5,311 bases of DNA, from contig JAYTOM010000176.1 in assembly GCA_043747765.1 (NCBI GenBank), positions 1 to 5,311 of the forward strand. The letters run 5' to 3'. The DNA comes from WLMZ01 sp043747765 (lineage in GTDB: Bacteria > Actinomycetota > Acidimicrobiia > Acidimicrobiales > Ilumatobacteraceae). Of this stretch, positions 4,575 through 5,311 are shown one piece after another (positions within the stretch are counted from its first letter, which is position 1; each line of letters begins with the position of its first letter). The notes under the pieces were generated by a model. The model had not been told where the DNA came from. It did not search any database and saw nothing but the letters and a program-made list of their open reading frames with translations. The position numbers and the translations under genes were made by a program.

Positions 4575-5311
4575 TCAGCCGGCGGTGGCTGCGGTCGGGT
4601 CGACGTAGTTGGCCACCAAGCCCCGCATGTCGCTCGACGGATCGTTGGCCAAGCACTTCTCCTCACGAGCCGCACCCTCGGCCTTGTCGTTGTCGAACTG
4701 CACGGCGATGATCGCCAGGAAGCACTCCGGGTCGGCATATGAAGGGTCGATCGAGATCGCCGTGTTCAGGAACTGCTTACTCTGTTTGAGCAACACCGGT
4801 GACGCCGATTCGGTCTGTCCCTGCGCGGTGACAGCCAGGACCCAACCAGCGTATGTCAGCGCCTCGACGTCGTTCGGATCGATGTCGAGCACCTTCAGAT
4901 ACCGTTTGCTCGCCTCGCCGAAGTCACTTGCCTGCAGGAACGCACGCCCTTCACTGAGCAGGGTCGCGACCTGGTCGGGCGATGTCCCACCGGTGATCGT
5001 GTCCCCCGGATCGCGCTGACCAGAGGCACGGGCGACGAGGAAGCCGGCGACGATGCCGAAGATGACCACGGCGGCTGTGACACCGATGATCCGCTTCCAA
5101 TTCGTCGGACGCTTCGGGGCAAGGCCCGACCGGCCTTCGTCGATCGCGTGCAACACACTGGCAGCGCGGGCCGTGTAGCCGTCGCGAAGTGCTTGGTAAT
5201 CGTGGTCGTCGACGTCTCCAGCGCCGCGTTCACGTTCCAGGTCGCTGAGCGATCTGAGCAGGAATCGACGCTCCTCCTCCAACTCCGCCAACCGGTCCGG
5301 GTCGATCGTCG
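4575..5311 (-). CDS. CcmI-like membrane-anchored TPR protein (partial, 5' end beyond window)
   Basis: The frame is open to the right edge, giving at least 245 codons to a TGA at 4575-4577. A TTG at 5291 could be read as a start, but the residues before it (TIDPDR) continue the protein naturally, so the true start is probably outside. Residues about 7-60 are a charged, probably coiled-coil region (LAELEEERRFLLRSLSDLER, then DYQALRDGYTARAASVLHAI). This resembles the N-terminal region of CcmI/CycH-type cytochrome c biogenesis proteins. One membrane helix (IIGVTAAVVIFGIVAGFLVARA) lies at about 74-95. The extracytoplasmic part has TPR-like helices, one around SEGRAFLQASDFGEASKRYL followed by KVLDIDPNDVEAL, another around QSKQFLNTAISIDPSYADPE. 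In c-type cytochrome maturation CcmI helps deliver apocytochrome to the heme lyase. No other ccm gene is visible here, so a general TPR role is the alternative. It is the first visible gene of the three-gene - strand cluster. Confidence 0.82.
   Translation of the reverse strand, partial: TIDPDRLAELEEERRFLLRSLSDLERERGAGDVDDHDYQALRDGYTARAASVLHAIDEGRSGLAPKRPTNWKRIIGVTAAVVIFGIVAGFLVARASGQRDPGDTITGGTSPDQVATLLSEGRAFLQASDFGEASKRYLKVLDIDPNDVEALTYAGWVLAVTAQGQTESASPVLLKQSKQFLNTAISIDPSYADPECFLAIIAVQFDNDKAEGAAREEKCLANDPSSDMRGLVANYVDPTAATAG

Overview
The base composition is high in GC, start codons include a likely GTG, and the window carries DUF4328 and DUF4190 membrane proteins with proline/glycine-rich tails, a short cytoplasmic sulfite-oxidase-like molybdoprotein, and a CcmI-like TPR protein. 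Together these suggest a high-GC actinobacterium, plausibly of the Acidimicrobiia/Ilumatobacter type. That placement is an inference from gene content and style, because no rRNA or marker gene is present. The window reads as ordinary chromosomal sequence. I see no transposase, integrase, phage gene, CRISPR array, tRNA or rRNA.

Layout. Bases 1-93 may hold the 3' end of a + strand gene resembling a helix-hairpin-helix tail. It converges on a small - strand gene (224-475) encoding an 83-residue charged helical protein like the MT0933 antitoxin family. A 180-bp spacer follows, with a -10-like hexamer and a bulged inverted repeat. Next is a - strand sulfite-oxidase-like molybdopterin oxidoreductase (656-1270). 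About 50 bp away, divergently on the + strand, starts a DUF4328 five-helix membrane protein (1320-2183). Its stop overlaps the start of a SixA-type histidine phosphatase (2180-2647), forming a two-gene translationally coupled unit.

The right half (2759-5311) is a - strand cluster read from right to left. It contains a CcmI-like protein with one membrane anchor and TPR-type helices (cut by the window edge), a DUF4190 protein with a QQPYG pentapeptide repeat tail, and a lipoprotein with a Ser/Thr-rich linker and a beta-propeller-like body. Gaps of 29 and 44 bases suggest one operon of envelope proteins, although a -10-like element before the lipoprotein may give it its own promoter. The SixA gene and this cluster converge on a 111-bp spacer that contains a perfect GC hairpin.

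No clearly new system is visible. The points most worth a second look are the bulged inverted repeat at 533-562, the duplicated helix in the small antitoxin-like protein, the coupling of DUF4328 to SixA, the uncharacterised three-gene envelope cluster, and the recurring absence of Shine-Dalgarno sites in favour of leaderless-looking starts.
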